A stretch of DNA of 64,000 bases from Leucobacter tardus (lineage in GTDB: Bacteria; Actinomycetota; Actinomycetes; Actinomycetales; Microbacteriaceae). The position numbers were made by a program, and so were the translations under genes. The DNA is taken from the NCBI RefSeq assembly GCF_017583045.1, contig NZ_JAGFBF010000006.1:1-64000 (forward strand), read 5' to 3'. A model generated the notes under the pieces. The model saw only the letters and a list, made by a program, of their open reading frames with translations, was not told where the DNA came from and did not search any database. Of this stretch, positions 8,155-20,399 are shown piece by piece (the stretch's first letter is position 1; every line of letters begins with the position of its first letter).

Positions 8155-8890
8155 GGATCTCCGCATCGGCCCCCGCCTCTGCGAGCACGACTCCCTCCCG
8201 GCCCGCGACGACGCTGAGTCCGGCGAAGTCCGTTCGGGCCGCGCCGACGAATCCCTGAGTACGCGGATAATCCGCGTAGGCGACGACGAGTGCGTTCTCG
8301 GCGGCACGGGCGCGCACCAGCACCTCGGGAACATACGCGGAGAACCCGTCGATCGCCGTGGGCACGAGCACGAGGTCCGCACCGCGCTCGGCGATCAGAC
8401 GGACGGGTTCGGGGAACTCGATGTCGTAGCAGATCTGCAGCGCGACGCGCCGTCCGTTCCACTCGATGACAGTCGGCGGTGCGGTGGATGCGGAGAACGC
8501 CGCCCGTTCATCGTCGCCCCAGAGGTGCACCTTCTCGTACCGCAGCAGTTCCGCTCCCGACGCATCGGTGAGACTCGCCGCGATGCCGAAGGAGCCGTCG
8601 ACACGAGCGACCGGGAAACTCGTCACGATCGCGACGCCGCACTCCCGGGCGAGCGTCGCCACACGGGCAGGAAGACCATCGACGAGCTCCGGTGCCATCC
8701 ATGAGCGAAGTTGCGCCGGAGCGTAGCCCGTCAAGAAGAGCTCGGGCGTCAGCAGCAGTGCAGCACCGGCGTCCCGCGCCGTCCCGGCCGCGTCCCGCAG
8801 TGTCCTCAGATTCGCTTCCGGATCGAGCGGGGCGGCCTCCGCTTGCAGCAGGGCGATGCGCACTCCCGCGCTCCCGCGCTCCGCGGCCAT
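8060..8890 (-). CDS. Carbon-nitrogen hydrolase (nitrilase superfamily)
   Basis: This 276-residue amidohydrolase has the family triad at E50 (LLTPELFLTGY), K120 (YEKVHLWG) and C154 (QICYDIEFPE). Relatives hydrolyse aliphatic amides, N-carbamoyl amino acids or similar; the substrate is not evident. The ATG overlaps the tyrS stop (TAATG), so it is coupled to tyrS. A GTG 10 codons downstream is an alternative start, where the conserved core begins RIALLQ. The C-terminal coding sequence is antisense to the tail of the convergent Lrp-type regulator. Confidence 0.88.
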   Translation of the reverse strand: MAAERGSAGVRIALLQAEAAPLDPEANLRTLRDAAGTARDAGAALLLTPELFLTGYAPAQLRSWMAPELVDGLPARVATLARECGVAIVTSFPVARVDGSFGIAASLTDASGAELLRYEKVHLWGDDERAAFSASTAPPTVIEWNGRRVALQICYDIEFPEPVRLIAERGADLVLVPTAIDGFSAYVPEVLVRARAAENALVVAYADYPRTQGFVGAARTDFAGLSVVAGREGVVLAEAGADAEILIADVPGPEERSPHAADYLRDRRPDRYADWR

Positions 8891-10221
8891 TACGCGTCCG
8901 ACGTGGAGTCGACGACTACTCCGGCGAGCGTCTTCTTGCCGCGACGCAGCACGGCGAACCGGCCGTGCAGCAGGTCGTCGGCACCGAGCACGCGATCCTG
9001 ATCCTCGAGCTGAACATTGTTGAGGTACACCCCGCCCTGCGTCAGCGCTCGGCGCGCCTCACCGAGGCTCGACACGAGTTCGGCGTCGACGAGCAACTGC
9101 GTGATGGGGGCTCCGACGGTCCCGATCGCGCGCGGCAGCTCGTGCACGGCACCGGCGAGCGAGGGCGCATCCAGTGCATCGAGCTCTCCGCGACCGAAGA
9201 GCGCTCCGGACGCATCGATCGCTCCCTGCGCGGCCGCCGCTCCGTGCACGAGCGTGGTCACCTCGATCGCGAGGCGCTTCTGGGCGGCGCGCTTGAACGG
9301 TTCGCGCTCGACCTGCTCGGCGTACTCCGCGATCTCTGCGCGCGAGAGGAAGGTGAAGACCTTCAACCGGTCGATCACGTCGGCGTCTGCCTGGTTCAGC
9401 CAGAACTGGTAGAACGCGTACGGCGAGCACATCTCGGGGTTCAACCAGATGGCGTTGCCCTCGCTCTTGCCGAACTTCGTGCCGTCCGAGTTGGTGATCA
9501 GCGGCGTGCCGATCGCGTGCACGTGCTCCCCCTCGACCTTGCGGATGAGTTCCGTGCCACTCGTGAGGTTGCCCCACTGATCGCTGCCGCCCGACTGCAG
9601 TCGGCATCCGTACTGGCGGAACAGCTCGAGGTAGTCGAGCCCCTGCAGGATCTGGTAGCTGAACTCGCTGTAGCTGATCCCCTCGTCGGAGTTCAGACGC
9701 GTGGCGACGATGTCCTTCTTGATCATCGTGCCCACGCGGAAGTACTTGCCGATCTCGCGGAGGAAGTCGATAGCGCTCATCGGTGCCGTCCAGTCGAGGT
9801 TGTTGACGAGCTTCGCGCCGTTCCCTCCGTCGAAGTCGAGGTACCGCGAGACCTGCTCGCCGAGCGACTGCACCCATTCCCCCACCACCTCCGGGGAGTT
9901 CAGGGTGCGCTCCGCGGTCGGGCGGGGGTCGCCGATCAGCCCCGTCGACCCGCCGACGAGACCGATCGGGTGGTGCCCCTTCAGCTGCAAGCGGCGCATG
10001 AGCAGCAACTGCACGAGATGGCCGAGGTGCAGGCTCGCCGCCGTCGGGTCGAACCCGCAGTAATAGGCGATCGGATCGCCCTCGAGCGCTTCGGCCAGCG
10101 CCCCCTGATCAGTGGAGACGTGGATCAGCCCACGCCACTCGAGCTCGTCCCACAGCGTCTCGAAGCTGTCATCGTTCCGCTGGGAGGCCAGGATCTCTGC
10201 GCGTTCACTCGTTACCGACAC
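8890..10221 (-). CDS. tyrS: Tyrosyl-tRNA synthetase
   Basis: This 443-residue class I synthetase charges tRNA-Tyr. It has the HIGH-like HLGH at residues 65-68, the KMSKS-like KFGKS at 249-253, the YYCGFDPTA tyrosine-binding segment near 53-61, and a C-terminal S4 RNA-binding domain. The start is GTG. TACACT (10233-10228) ends 6 bases before it, so the mRNA is probably leaderless and tyrS has its own promoter overlapping the end of argH. The start is reinforced by the absence of a Shine-Dalgarno sequence. Confidence 0.96.
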   Translation of the reverse strand: MSVTSERAEILASQRNDDSFETLWDELEWRGLIHVSTDQGALAEALEGDPIAYYCGFDPTAASLHLGHLVQLLLMRRLQLKGHHPIGLVGGSTGLIGDPRPTAERTLNSPEVVGEWVQSLGEQVSRYLDFDGGNGAKLVNNLDWTAPMSAIDFLREIGKYFRVGTMIKKDIVATRLNSDEGISYSEFSYQILQGLDYLELFRQYGCRLQSGGSDQWGNLTSGTELIRKVEGEHVHAIGTPLITNSDGTKFGKSEGNAIWLNPEMCSPYAFYQFWLNQADADVIDRLKVFTFLSRAEIAEYAEQVEREPFKRAAQKRLAIEVTTLVHGAAAAQGAIDASGALFGRGELDALDAPSLAGAVHELPRAIGTVGAPITQLLVDAELVSSLGEARRALTQGGVYLNNVQLEDQDRVLGADDLLHGRFAVLRRGKKTLAGVVVDSTSDA

Positions 10222-10239
10222 GCAGAGAGTGTATCGCGT

Positions 10240-12677
<2,438 letters not shown>

Positions 12678-12686
12678 CAGACCCGG

Positions 12687-14594
<1,908 letters not shown>

Positions 14595-14673
14595 AAAGGT
14601 GGTTCCTAACGAAATCAGCGTGGTGTCGGCGGCGTGGAGTGCCGAAGATGCGAGGCTGGAGCATCGCACGAGA

Positions 14674-14714
14674 AGGGCCGACGTGCAATTCTAACGGATG
14701 CGCACGTCGGCCCT
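14674..14714 (-). terminator. Peptide-ABC-operon terminator enclosing a -10 box of typA
   Basis: Perfect 13-bp inverted repeat: AGGGCCGACGTGC (14674-14686) and GCACGTCGGCCCT (14702-14714), with a 15-base loop. It lies 16 bases beyond the stop of the fused ATPase gene. On the minus strand the loop contains TAGAAT (14693-14688), a good -10 for typA. That would give typA a leader of about 90 bases. This is the same layout as at 12639-12677. Confidence 0.6.
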
Positions 14715-14730
14715 CTGAACATCGGCGCGA

Positions 14731-16452
14731 TTACGCGCCGATGTTGAGGCTTGCGCCCGGGATCGCCGCGAGCAGGTTCTTCGTGTACTCCTCACGGGGG
14801 TTCTCGAACACCTCATCGGTGGTGGCCTGCTCGATGATCTCCCCGCTGCGCATCACGCAGACCCGGTCGGCGATGAGGCGCACGACCGCGAGGTCGTGCG
14901 TGATGAACAGGTAGGTCAGTCCGAGATCGCGCTGCAGCTCGGCGAGCAGCTCGAGCACCTGCGCCTGCACCAGCACGTCGAGAGCCGACACCGCTTCGTC
15001 GAGCACGAGGATCTCGGGCTTCAGCGCGAGCCCGCGAGCGACGGCGACGCGCTGGCGCTGACCGCCCGACAGCTCGTTCGGGTACCGGGTGGCCAGTTCG
15101 CGCGGTAGCGAGACCTGATCGAGCAGCTCGAGCACGCGCGCCCGGCGTGAAGCGCTGTCGCCGACCTTGTGCACGTTCAACGGCTCCATAATGGTGTTGC
15201 CGATGTTGCGCAGCGGATCCAGCGAACCGTACGGGTCCTGGAACACGGGCTGCAGCTTGCGACGCAGATCGAAGAGCTGCTTCGACCCCAGTTGCGTGGT
15301 GTCGGCGCCGTCGATCCTGATCGAACCGGATGTCGGCTTCTCGAGCTGCAGCACCATCTTCGCGATCGTCGACTTGCCCGAACCGCTCTCACCCACGAGC
15401 GCCATCGTCTCGCCGCGGTTGATGGTGAAGGAGGCGCGGTCGACGGCGGTCAGATCCTCGTGCCCGAAGTTACCCTTCCGGAGTTTGTAGACCTTCGTGA
15501 GATCGGTGACCTCGACCAGCGGAGCACCGATCTGACGATCCTTCAGTTCCGTCTCGGCGAGCGAGGCGATGTCGAACGACTCGGTGGGCGCGGGCGCGAC
15601 ATCGGGCGACGACCCGAGTCGCCGCGACGCCAGGCTCGGCACTGCCGAGACGAGACGGCGGGTGTAGGGGTGCTTCGGATCCTGCAGGATCTCCCGGCTG
15701 GGACCCGACTCGACGACGTTGCCGCGGTACATCACGATGAGCTTCTCGGCGCGCTCGGCCGCCAGGCCCAGGTCGTGCGTGATGAAGACGACAGCGGTGT
15801 CCCGCTCGGAGGCCAACGACTGGAGGTGATCGAGCACCACCCGCTGCACCGTCACGTCCAGTGCCGAGGTCGGCTCGTCGGCGATGAGCAGCTGCGGGTT
15901 CGCGGCGAGACCGATGCCGATGAGCGCGCGCTGCTTCATGCCACCGGAGAACTGGTGCGGGTACTGCCGCATACGCTTCTCGGCATCCTGCAAGCCCGCC
16001 TGCTGCAGCACTTCGATGGCTCGGGCCTTCACGTCCTTGCGGTTCTTCGCGAGACCGTTGGCGCGAATCGCCTCCTCGACCTGAAAGCCGATCGACCAGA
16101 CCGGGTTCAGGTTCGACATCGGATCCTGCGGCACGAGGCCGATCTCACGCCCGCGCAGAGACTCCATGTCGCGGCGACGGGAACCGACGAGTTCGCGACC
16201 CTGCCACATCACCGATCCTTCGGTGACCCGGCCCGTGCCCGGAAGCAGATCGATCACCGCGTGCATGGTCGTCGACTTGCCCGACCCCGACTCGCCGACG
16301 ATCGCCACGGTCTCGCCCGGGTAGACGTCGAAGCTCACGCCGTGGAGCACTTCGTTGTCCTGCTTGTGCCTGGAGAACGCGACCTTGAGATCGCGCACGC
16401 TGAGAATCGGTTCCATGTCGGATGCTTCCGTCTGTCGTGGTGCGTTCGTCAT
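14731..16452 (-). CDS. Peptide ABC transporter, fused double ATP-binding protein
   Basis: This 573-residue protein is a DppD-DppF fusion with two ABC domains. The first covers about residues 15-275, with Walker A GESGSGKST, signature FSGGMKQR and Walker B LLIADEP. The second covers about 320-565, with GESGSGKST, LSGGQRQR and ILVLDEA. The oligopeptide-type C-terminal extension (HPYTRRLVSAVP; REEYTKNLLAAIP) follows each. It powers the two permeases encoded just upstream and overlaps the preceding permease by ATGA. A second in-frame start, MEPILSVRD, is possible 12 codons in. Confidence 0.92.
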   Translation of the reverse strand: MTNAPRQTEASDMEPILSVRDLKVAFSRHKQDNEVLHGVSFDVYPGETVAIVGESGSGKSTTMHAVIDLLPGTGRVTEGSVMWQGRELVGSRRRDMESLRGREIGLVPQDPMSNLNPVWSIGFQVEEAIRANGLAKNRKDVKARAIEVLQQAGLQDAEKRMRQYPHQFSGGMKQRALIGIGLAANPQLLIADEPTSALDVTVQRVVLDHLQSLASERDTAVVFITHDLGLAAERAEKLIVMYRGNVVESGPSREILQDPKHPYTRRLVSAVPSLASRRLGSSPDVAPAPTESFDIASLAETELKDRQIGAPLVEVTDLTKVYKLRKGNFGHEDLTAVDRASFTINRGETMALVGESGSGKSTIAKMVLQLEKPTSGSIRIDGADTTQLGSKQLFDLRRKLQPVFQDPYGSLDPLRNIGNTIMEPLNVHKVGDSASRRARVLELLDQVSLPRELATRYPNELSGGQRQRVAVARGLALKPEILVLDEAVSALDVLVQAQVLELLAELQRDLGLTYLFITHDLAVVRLIADRVCVMRSGEIIEQATTDEVFENPREEYTKNLLAAIPGASLNIGA

Positions 16453-17414
16453 CGCTGCGCCCTCGCTCTCGGGTCGAGCGCGTCGCGAATGACCTCGCCC
16501 ATCAGGATGAACCCGAGGACGGTGATGGTCAGCGCGACCGACGGGTAAATGAGCGGCGCCGGATCGGTGCGCAGCGTGCGCTGCGCGCTGCTGATGTCAT
16601 TGCCCCAGCTGATGAACTCTCCGGGCGGCAGTCCGACACCGAGGAAGGAGAGCACCGCTTCGGCCACGATCGCGGACGCCAGCGAGAGCGTCGTCACCAC
16701 GATGAGCGGCGCCACCGCATTCGGGAAGACGTGACGCAGCAGCGTCTTGAAGCGGGAGACGCCGAGCGCCTCCGATGCGGTCACGAAGTCCGAGTTCTTG
16801 ACGCGCAGCACCTCGCTGCGCAGGATGCGAGCCGAGATCGGCCACGAGAAGCCACCGATCGCCAGCGCGATGACCAGCGGGTTGCGGTAGTCGGCGAGCA
16901 CGCTCATCACGATGATGCCGGCGAGGATGTAAGGCACCGAGAAGAAGATGTCGCCGACGCGCGACAGCACGGTATCGATGAAGCCGCCGAAGTATCCGGC
17001 GAGCGAACCCATGATGCCGCCGATCACGAACGTCAGCACGATGACCAGGAAACCGACGGAGACCGAGGTGGACGTTCCGTGGATGATGCGCGAGTAGACG
17101 TCGCAGCCCTGGTTGTTGAAGCCGAGGGGATGCCCGGTGGCCGGCCCGGCGTTCGAGAATGCGAGCGAGCAGGAGCGCGGATCGATCTGCGTGAAGAGAT
17201 TCGGGAACGCGGAGACCGCGAGCACGAGCACGATGATCACCGATGCGATCCAGAACATCGGCCGACGGCGCATGTCGCGCCAGGCGTCGAGCCAGAGGTT
17301 CGACTTCTTCTCGTCGACGCGCACGGCATCGACGGCCGCGACCGGGGTCTCGTCGACCGGGGCGACGAAGTGCTCCATGGGCGGGCGCGAGGAGCGGTTC
17401 TGAGATTCAGGCAT
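16449..17414 (-). CDS. Peptide ABC transporter permease (DppC type)
   Basis: This 321-residue inner-membrane permease has a 45-residue cytoplasmic N-terminus, an OppC_N helix near residues 53-75, and the binding-protein-dependent transport domain. The EAA loop is visible as EALGVSRFKTLLRHVFPNA. It forms the channel with the DppB-type partner encoded just upstream. Its start overlaps the partner's end by 8 bases, and its stop overlaps the ATPase start. Substrate is likely di- or oligopeptides but could be nickel or other compounds handled by this family. Confidence 0.92.
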   Translation of the reverse strand: MPESQNRSSRPPMEHFVAPVDETPVAAVDAVRVDEKKSNLWLDAWRDMRRRPMFWIASVIIVLVLAVSAFPNLFTQIDPRSCSLAFSNAGPATGHPLGFNNQGCDVYSRIIHGTSTSVSVGFLVIVLTFVIGGIMGSLAGYFGGFIDTVLSRVGDIFFSVPYILAGIIVMSVLADYRNPLVIALAIGGFSWPISARILRSEVLRVKNSDFVTASEALGVSRFKTLLRHVFPNAVAPLIVVTTLSLASAIVAEAVLSFLGVGLPPGEFISWGNDISSAQRTLRTDPAPLIYPSVALTITVLGFILMGEVIRDALDPRARAQR

Positions 17415-18333
17415 AACGGATCCTCGGGTCGAGCACGGCGTAGAGCAGATCGATGAGCAGGTTCACGCCGAGGTAGATGAGCACCATCACGGTGACGAAA
17501 GAGACGACCGTCGCGTTCTCGCCGCGGAGGATCGCGTTGAAGAGCACGTTGCCGACACCGGGCACGTTGAAGATGCCCTCGGTCACGGTCGCACCGACCA
17601 TGAGCGTGCCGAAGTCGGTCGCGGTGTTGGTGATGGTCGGGATCAGGGAGTTGCGCAGCACGTGCACCGGGATGACGCGGCCCCGCGGCAGGCCCTTGGC
17701 GTATGCGGTGCGCACGAAATCCTGGTTGAGCGTGTCGATGACCGACGAGCGCGTGAGGCGCATGCTCGTCGCGTAGAGACTGACACCGAGCACGAGCGCG
17801 GGGAGTATGAGGTCCTTCGTCGGGGCCGAACCGCCGACCGTCGGACTGAACCAGCCGAGCTGCAAGCCGAACACGTACTGACCGACGAATGCCGCGACGA
17901 AGATCGGCAGGCTCAATAGGATGAGCGCGATGATCAGGTTGATGTTGTCGAAGAACGATCCCTTGCGCAGGCCTGAGAAGAGACCGATGACGATCGCGAT
18001 GACGAGCTCGATGGCGATGGCCATCAGGGCGAGCTTGATCGTGATCGGGAACGTGCGCGCGAGCACCTGAGAGACGGGTTCGCCCGAGAAGCTGATGCCG
18101 AAGTCTCCGACGAAGATGCCTTTGAGGTACAGCAGGTACTGCACGAAGAAGGGCTTGTCGAGGTTGTACTGCTCGCGCAGGCGCTCCAGGACGGCCTCGC
18201 TCGGCACCTTGTCGCCGAACATCGCCGCGACGGGGTCGCCCGGCATGGCGAAGACCATGAAGTAAATGAGGAACGTGGTGCCGAGAAGGACGGGCACCAC
18301 CTGGAGGACGCGGAGAATGATGTATCTCAGCAT
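17407..18333 (-). CDS. Peptide ABC transporter permease (DppB type)
   Basis: This 308-residue permease begins with the characteristic DppB N-terminus (YIILRVLQVVPVLLGTTFLIYFM) and AMPGDP motif. Six transmembrane helices follow, with an EAA-type loop (TAYAKGLPRGRVIPVHVLRNSL). It pairs with the DppC-type permease. It follows the lipoprotein gene after a 114-base gap that contains a strong hairpin, which probably reduces its expression relative to the binding protein. Confidence 0.92.
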   Translation of the reverse strand: MLRYIILRVLQVVPVLLGTTFLIYFMVFAMPGDPVAAMFGDKVPSEAVLERLREQYNLDKPFFVQYLLYLKGIFVGDFGISFSGEPVSQVLARTFPITIKLALMAIAIELVIAIVIGLFSGLRKGSFFDNINLIIALILLSLPIFVAAFVGQYVFGLQLGWFSPTVGGSAPTKDLILPALVLGVSLYATSMRLTRSSVIDTLNQDFVRTAYAKGLPRGRVIPVHVLRNSLIPTITNTATDFGTLMVGATVTEGIFNVPGVGNVLFNAILRGENATVVSFVTVMVLIYLGVNLLIDLLYAVLDPRIRYA

Positions 18334-18397
18334 GAGAGGCTCGCTCCCCGGCGGTCGGCTCGTGTGTGCATGGGATGTGTATTCCTGAGGATCAACA

Positions 18398-18440
18398 CGC
18401 GTGCAGCTCCAGCGACGGGAAGACGCCGGAGCTGCACGCG
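18398..18440 (-). terminator. Attenuating hairpin between binding protein and permeases
   Basis: Perfect 13-bp inverted repeat CGCGTGCAGCTCC (18398-18410) / GGAGCTGCACGCG (18428-18440) with a 17-base loop. It starts 7 bases beyond the stop of the lipoprotein gene. No promoter is obvious after it, so partial read-through into the permease genes is expected. This is a common way to make more binding protein than transporter. Confidence 0.6.
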
Positions 18441-18447
18441 GTCTGGG

Positions 18448-20061
18448 TTATTCGGTGACGGTGATCTCGTTGAAGAGCGGCACGGAGTTCCAACCGAACG
18501 CGACGTTGTCGACGCGCTCGCTGTACCCACCGGTCGTGCCCTGGTACCAGAGCGGGATCGACGGCAGATCCTCGAGCAGGATCTCCTGTGCGTCCTGGAG
18601 CTTCGTGATCATCTGGTCGTGATCATCCGAGTTCACGGCCTCGTCCAGCATGTTGTCGAACTCTTCATTGGCGTAGAAGCCGTGGTTCGAGCTTGCACCC
18701 GTGTAGTACAGGGGCTGCATGAAGTTGTACATGCCCGGGTAGTCGGCCTGCCAGCCGGCGCGGAACGGGCCGCCGACGGTGTCGGCCTCTCGGTCGTCCA
18801 GGAACGCTTGGAAGGTCGGGTACGGCTTCGGAGCGGCTTCGACACCGAGCGTGTTGATCCACTGGTTGGCCACGGCCTCGATCCAGGCGAGGTGCGGTCC
18901 ATCGGTGTTCGTCGCGACCTCGATGGTGCCCTCGAACTCGGAGATCTCATTGGCCTCGGCCCACAGCTTCTGAGCCTCTTCCGGGTTGAACTGCAGCTTC
19001 TCGCTGCCCTCGAGGTCGTCCTTGTAGCCGTCCACGACGGGCGAGGAGAAATCGGTGGCGGCGATGTTCGTGCCCTCGAAGATGGTGTCGATGATCTCGT
19101 CGCGATCGATCGCCATGGAAAGTGCAGCGCGGCGCAGCTTGCCCTCTTCGTCCTCGCCGAAGTGCGGCAGGTTCGCTGAGATGGTGAGCGTCGTGTTCAG
19201 CGCACCGGCCTGATTGATGGCGCGGTCGCCCAGTTCGTCCTCGAAGACCGAGAACGAGGTCTCGGGGATCTGGTCGAGCACGTCGAGGTTGCCGGCCTGC
19301 AGGTCGACGTAGGCCGCATCGAGCGACGCGTAGATCTTGAAGTGGATGCCCTCGTTCGAGACCTCGCGCGGACCGACGTAGGAGTCGTTCGCGACGAGGT
19401 TGATCTCGACATCGTGCTTCCAGGCGTCGTCGCCGTCGAACGCGTAGAGACCGTTGCCGATCGGGTTCTGGCCGAACGCCTCCATGTCGTCGAATGCGAC
19501 GTCGGGCAGCGGGTAGTAGGCCGAGTAGCCGAGGCGATCCGGGAAGTCGGGGCTCGCGTCGACCGTGAAGGTGTAGTCGTCGACGACCTTCAGCCCTTCC
19601 ATCTCTTCGACCGGCTCGGTCTCGCTGAAGCCCTTGATCGGTGAGAAGAAGTACTGGTTGCCGAGCGCGTTGTCGACGTTCGCCGCGTAGTTCCACGCAT
19701 CGACGAAGTTGTGCGCCTGCACCGGGGTGCCGTCCGAGAACACTGCATCCTCGCGCAGCTTGACGGTCCACACGCCGTCGTCACCGGACTCGATGGACTC
19801 TGCGACACCCATCTGCGTCGCGCCCTCGGCGTCGTAGTAAACGAGGCCCTCCCAGAGCGCGTCGACGACCTTGCCGCCGCCCACCTCGGTGGTGTCCGCA
19901 GGGAGAAGACCCTTCTGCGGTTCCGTGTTGTTGACCGAGATGCGACCCTCGGGCGTGCTGCCCGCGTCGGACTCTCCGCCGCCGCCGGAGCAACTGGTCA
20001 GCACCAGTGCGCCAGCTGCTGCCAGAGACAGCATTCCCATTGCCATGCGTGAACGCGCCAC
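18448..20061 (-). CDS. Peptide ABC transporter substrate-binding lipoprotein
   Basis: This 537-residue extracytoplasmic binding protein of the SBP_bac_5 (DppA/OppA) family has a lipoprotein signal. A basic start (ARSRMAMG) is followed by a hydrophobic core and the lipobox LTSC. The mature part has the family's typical SDGTPVQAHNFVDAWNYA stretch. GTG 20061 is chosen because AAGGAG lies 7 bases upstream; a longer ATG start 11 codons earlier lacks this. It is the first gene of a four-gene operon. The leader of about 340 bases upstream is rich in inverted repeats. Confidence 0.92.
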   Translation of the reverse strand: MARSRMAMGMLSLAAAGALVLTSCSGGGGESDAGSTPEGRISVNNTEPQKGLLPADTTEVGGGKVVDALWEGLVYYDAEGATQMGVAESIESGDDGVWTVKLREDAVFSDGTPVQAHNFVDAWNYAANVDNALGNQYFFSPIKGFSETEPVEEMEGLKVVDDYTFTVDASPDFPDRLGYSAYYPLPDVAFDDMEAFGQNPIGNGLYAFDGDDAWKHDVEINLVANDSYVGPREVSNEGIHFKIYASLDAAYVDLQAGNLDVLDQIPETSFSVFEDELGDRAINQAGALNTTLTISANLPHFGEDEEGKLRRAALSMAIDRDEIIDTIFEGTNIAATDFSSPVVDGYKDDLEGSEKLQFNPEEAQKLWAEANEISEFEGTIEVATNTDGPHLAWIEAVANQWINTLGVEAAPKPYPTFQAFLDDREADTVGGPFRAGWQADYPGMYNFMQPLYYTGASSNHGFYANEEFDNMLDEAVNSDDHDQMITKLQDAQEILLEDLPSIPLWYQGTTGGYSERVDNVAFGWNSVPLFNEITVTE

Positions 20062-20346
20062 GTCAGAACTCCTTTGTATTGTTGCGCACCGCAACCGAAG
20101 CGCAGAGCAACAGTGCCGGCCGGCCGCGGTACTCGGGTGTACCGCCCACTACCCTAATCGCGACCTCACCTCGATTCGGTCGCGAAAAGGCATCGATTTC
20201 AACCATCCCGCAATGTCCGTGACTTCCTCCATGAAGCTGCCCGGTTGTCGGACAGGTTTTGTGGAGACCATCCAGTCCGTATTGCGAGGAAATACGAGAC
20301 TGGTACAATCTGTCGATTGCCCCCAAGGGTCCGTCCCGAGGGCAAC
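20062..20346 (-). promoter_or_regulatory. Hairpin-rich leader/promoter region of the first peptide operon
   Basis: This gap has no gene. It contains five short perfect inverted repeats: GTTGCG/CGCAAC (20081-20086/20090-20095), GGTAC/GTACC (20128-20132/20139-20143), TCGCGACC/GGTCGCGA (20158-20165/20178-20185), CGTATT/AATACG (20278-20283/20291-20296) and CAATC/GATTG (20306-20310/20315-20319). A -10-like TAGGGT (20156-20151) adjoins the 8-bp repeat. TTGAAA followed 17 bases later by CCGAAT is a weaker promoter option. Operators or a structured leader are both possible. Confidence 0.45.
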
Positions 20347-20388
20347 GGTCGGCTCCGGATGCCGCTGAAGCGGAATCCTCGGCCGACC
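20347..20388 (-). terminator. Terminator of the second peptide operon
   Basis: A nested hairpin lies 12 bases beyond the stop of the fused ATPase gene. The outer arms are GGTCGGC (20347-20353) and GCCGACC (20382-20388). Inside them CCGCT/AGCGG close a 2-base loop flanked by GGAT/ATCC-type pairing. No U-run follows, as is common in high-GC actinobacteria. Confidence 0.55.
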
Positions 20389-20399
20389 CGCGACCGCCG

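Noticed and set aside
14595-14669. N-terminal extension of typA by 25 codons
   Set aside because: Conserved sequence begins at ALATREDLRNVAIV and an AGGA precedes ATG 14594; the extension looks like untranslated leader.
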